In this document: positions 62,086-64,000 of the stretch, piece by piece
How positions within the stretch are numbered: position 1 is the first letter of the stretch
How the letters are laid out: each line of letters starts with the position of its first letter
DNA from: Batillaria attramentaria
Lineage: Eukaryota > Mollusca > Gastropoda > Batillariidae
Reading direction: 5' to 3'
Assembly: GCA_018292915.2 (NCBI GenBank)
Contig: JACVVK020000005.1
Location: 3,587,501 to 3,651,500, forward strand
DNA length: 64,000 nucleotides
The notes under the pieces: model-generated
Told to the model about the DNA's origin: nothing
Seen by the model: the letters and a program-made list of their open reading frames with translations, nothing else
The model's database searches: none
Position numbers and translations under genes: made by a program

Positions 62086-64000
62086 TCCCACCTGCCCCCA
62101 AAACCTTCAAGCACTCACCCAGCATCCCGCCTTACACCCCCACCCATCACCACCACCACCATTACCACTCTCTCGTCAGTCGTCTAGACAGGACAACCGG
62201 AACTTCGTCATCTGCTACCTGTACCTGAAACTTCAACGACTCATTAAGCGGAAAACAACTTCCTGCCGCTGTCTCTTTAAGTTATCCAACCCTATATTTC
62301 GTTCGGCTCTAACTTCTATTCTACATCAGAGCCTGCACGCCTCCCACCAGTTTAAAGGCGCAGGTCTGAGAAGACAGATTTTGTTTTCGAACAGTTGCAC
62401 TTGTGAGTACCCCTGCACGCTCGAAAGGTGATGTGGATGGCAGCGGATCTGGTATGACGTCAGATAATTTTATTGAAAACTTCTGTCTTATCAGCCTCAT
62501 GTTGTCAGAATGCGATCTCGTGGCTTTGGCCAGTCTGGTGTTTGCTAACCTACGGATGCTAGAGTAGCAACAGACTACAGTACGTCGACGTTAGTTCGTT
62601 TGTGTCGTAATGATGAGTAGAGTTCTGCGTGCAACACACTGACCGCTGCTGGCCATGCGAATGAAAACTACCACGGCAAAAAAGTTTACGTAATCCGGCA
62701 GCCGTGCCGGTAAGGTTGTGGTAGACGCTGTGCTTCTCGGCTTGCGTTTAAGATTCTGCTGGCGCATTGATCTTTGGTTTGAAGTCGGACGCTGTGCTTT
62801 TTCGACTTGCCTTTCGGCTCCTGTTCGCTGAGTGCCCGTCTGTGCGAGGCCGTATCCGCGCATACCCGTGTCTGAGCTGTGCAATGCCAGACACCACCAA
62901 TAGAGTTCCAAACGATTTGTGGGCCTCTAAATTTGGGAAGGTAGATCTTTAAAAAAAATAATAATAAAAAATAAATTCACTGGTCGTGTAGGTTGCCGTC
63001 TCTTACACTCGTAGCGTTACCGCCGGCAGATGTGGTTGTGTTGTCAAGCAAGACGGGGATTAAGGTTTGCAATATATAGGAATGGAGTGATGAATTGATG
63101 AGGACTTTGCCTTTTAACACGAGTGTCTGTCTGTCTGTCTGTCCGGGGGGGGGGGGGGGGGGGGGGGGGGGTCGAGATAAAGGCGGCAAGGGGTGAAGGT
63201 ATTTGAAAGAGAAGCCGGCACAGTTCCCACCAGAGTCTGCTGTTTGTCGAAGTCGGTGTAGGTCTAGTTTACTGGATTACTGTGCTATCGTGGTGTGTAT
63301 TTCAGTTTTGCCGATTGGTTGTGGATGAGGAATGAATTTCTTCTTACTTTTGCAGAGTCATTCTGCCATGTCTTTTGTTCTTTGTTGAAGGTTTTATTAT
63401 TTTGGGTGATTTTCTTTCTTAGGAAAGGGGAGAGTTAGAATATCTTTTTTGTATTATGACTTTTCTCTTTCCTTTCGCATGTTTGAAGTTTTGGTAAGGA
63501 AATCTTCTCTTATTATTATTATTATTTCAAAACCAAACTGCTGGTCTTTCGTTTAGCTCCAAATCATTATTTTGTTTTCGTAATTGCTTCTGTTTTGTTG
63601 TTGTTGCTGTTTTTGTTGTTGTTGTTTTTTGTTCGGGCAGAATGTAAGGAAGACAGAAACTCCAACAGTATGTATATTATTTCTTCGACTGGTTTCACAA
63701 TGTCCAACGAGTGCAAGAATTTCATTACTTCTTTTTATTTTGCTTGCAGAAAATTTATGCCTGCCGCTTGAACAGCCACCCAGAAACCAGCACGAAGTTC
63801 ACATATTTGTCCGCTTCCATCGCTCCCCAAGCAGCAATGTTCTTCTTGATGAGAATAGCTGATATTCACACAAAAATGAAGCCATGAAAGAGGCTCCATA
63901 ATACTGAGACATCTGTTCCTAACATTTTGAAAAACATCTAGAAAAATCCATGACAGAGATTCATCAAAACACTTATAAAAATCGTGAAAAAAGCATGAAA
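62086..64000. other. End region without a supportable gene
   Basis: A family D-like fragment lies at 62375-62660. (TCTG)n with a run of about 27 G sits at 63124-63171, and (GTT)n at 63595-63632. Splice-like signals near 63647-63676 (AG/AATGTAAGG ... ACA/GTATGT) and 63750 (GCTTGCAG) bracket short open pieces, but no domain is visible. Confidence 0.35.

Noticed and set aside
63584..63862. Terminal open frame as last exon of another gene
   Set aside because: Two different frames are open over the second half and neither shows a recognisable domain; left as unassigned.

Overview
This is eukaryotic genomic DNA, most likely from a mollusc and probably a gastropod. The genes are split by GT-AG introns and more than half of the window is repeats. 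The main repeats are very long (TG)n/(CA)n, (CT)n and (TTTG)n tracts, short minisatellites, a mariner remnant and several dispersed families, including tRNA-derived SINEs. Four protein-coding genes can be rebuilt, all on the + strand and all in the first 39.3 kb. The species call is an inference from gene structure, repeat style and the SINE tail; nothing in the sequence names the organism.

Layout. 1-1056 holds the 5' part of a mariner-type transposon on the minus strand, cut by the window edge. 1089-1576 is a compact inverted-repeat element carrying an 88-bp tandem array. 1630-5892 is a six-exon SLC45-like sugar/proton transporter. 8634-11033 is an intronless gene for a secreted or surface-anchored somatomedin-B-domain protein of 799 residues. 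11-20 kb is gene-poor and rich in minisatellites. 20461-26980 is a six-exon gene for a secreted PAN / EGF-like / sushi / galectin protein of 338 residues. 29047-39281 is a complete 18-exon ERMARD (C6orf70) orthologue of 688 residues. From 39.3 kb to the end I find no convincing gene, only SINE copies, microsatellites, degenerate minisatellites and unassigned sequence.

The genes do not form an operon or a pathway: a membrane transporter, a surface protein, a secreted lectin-like protein and an ER-membrane protein of RNA metabolism. The most unusual items are the galectin domain placed behind a signal peptide and three extracellular modules, a 0.5-kb TG/TCTG array running into a 3' splice site of that gene, a dispersed repeat with a five-fold identical 59-bp expansion, a TTAA-bounded 92-bp palindrome in an ERMARD intron, and T/G-rich tracts that always end in a G run on the same strand.
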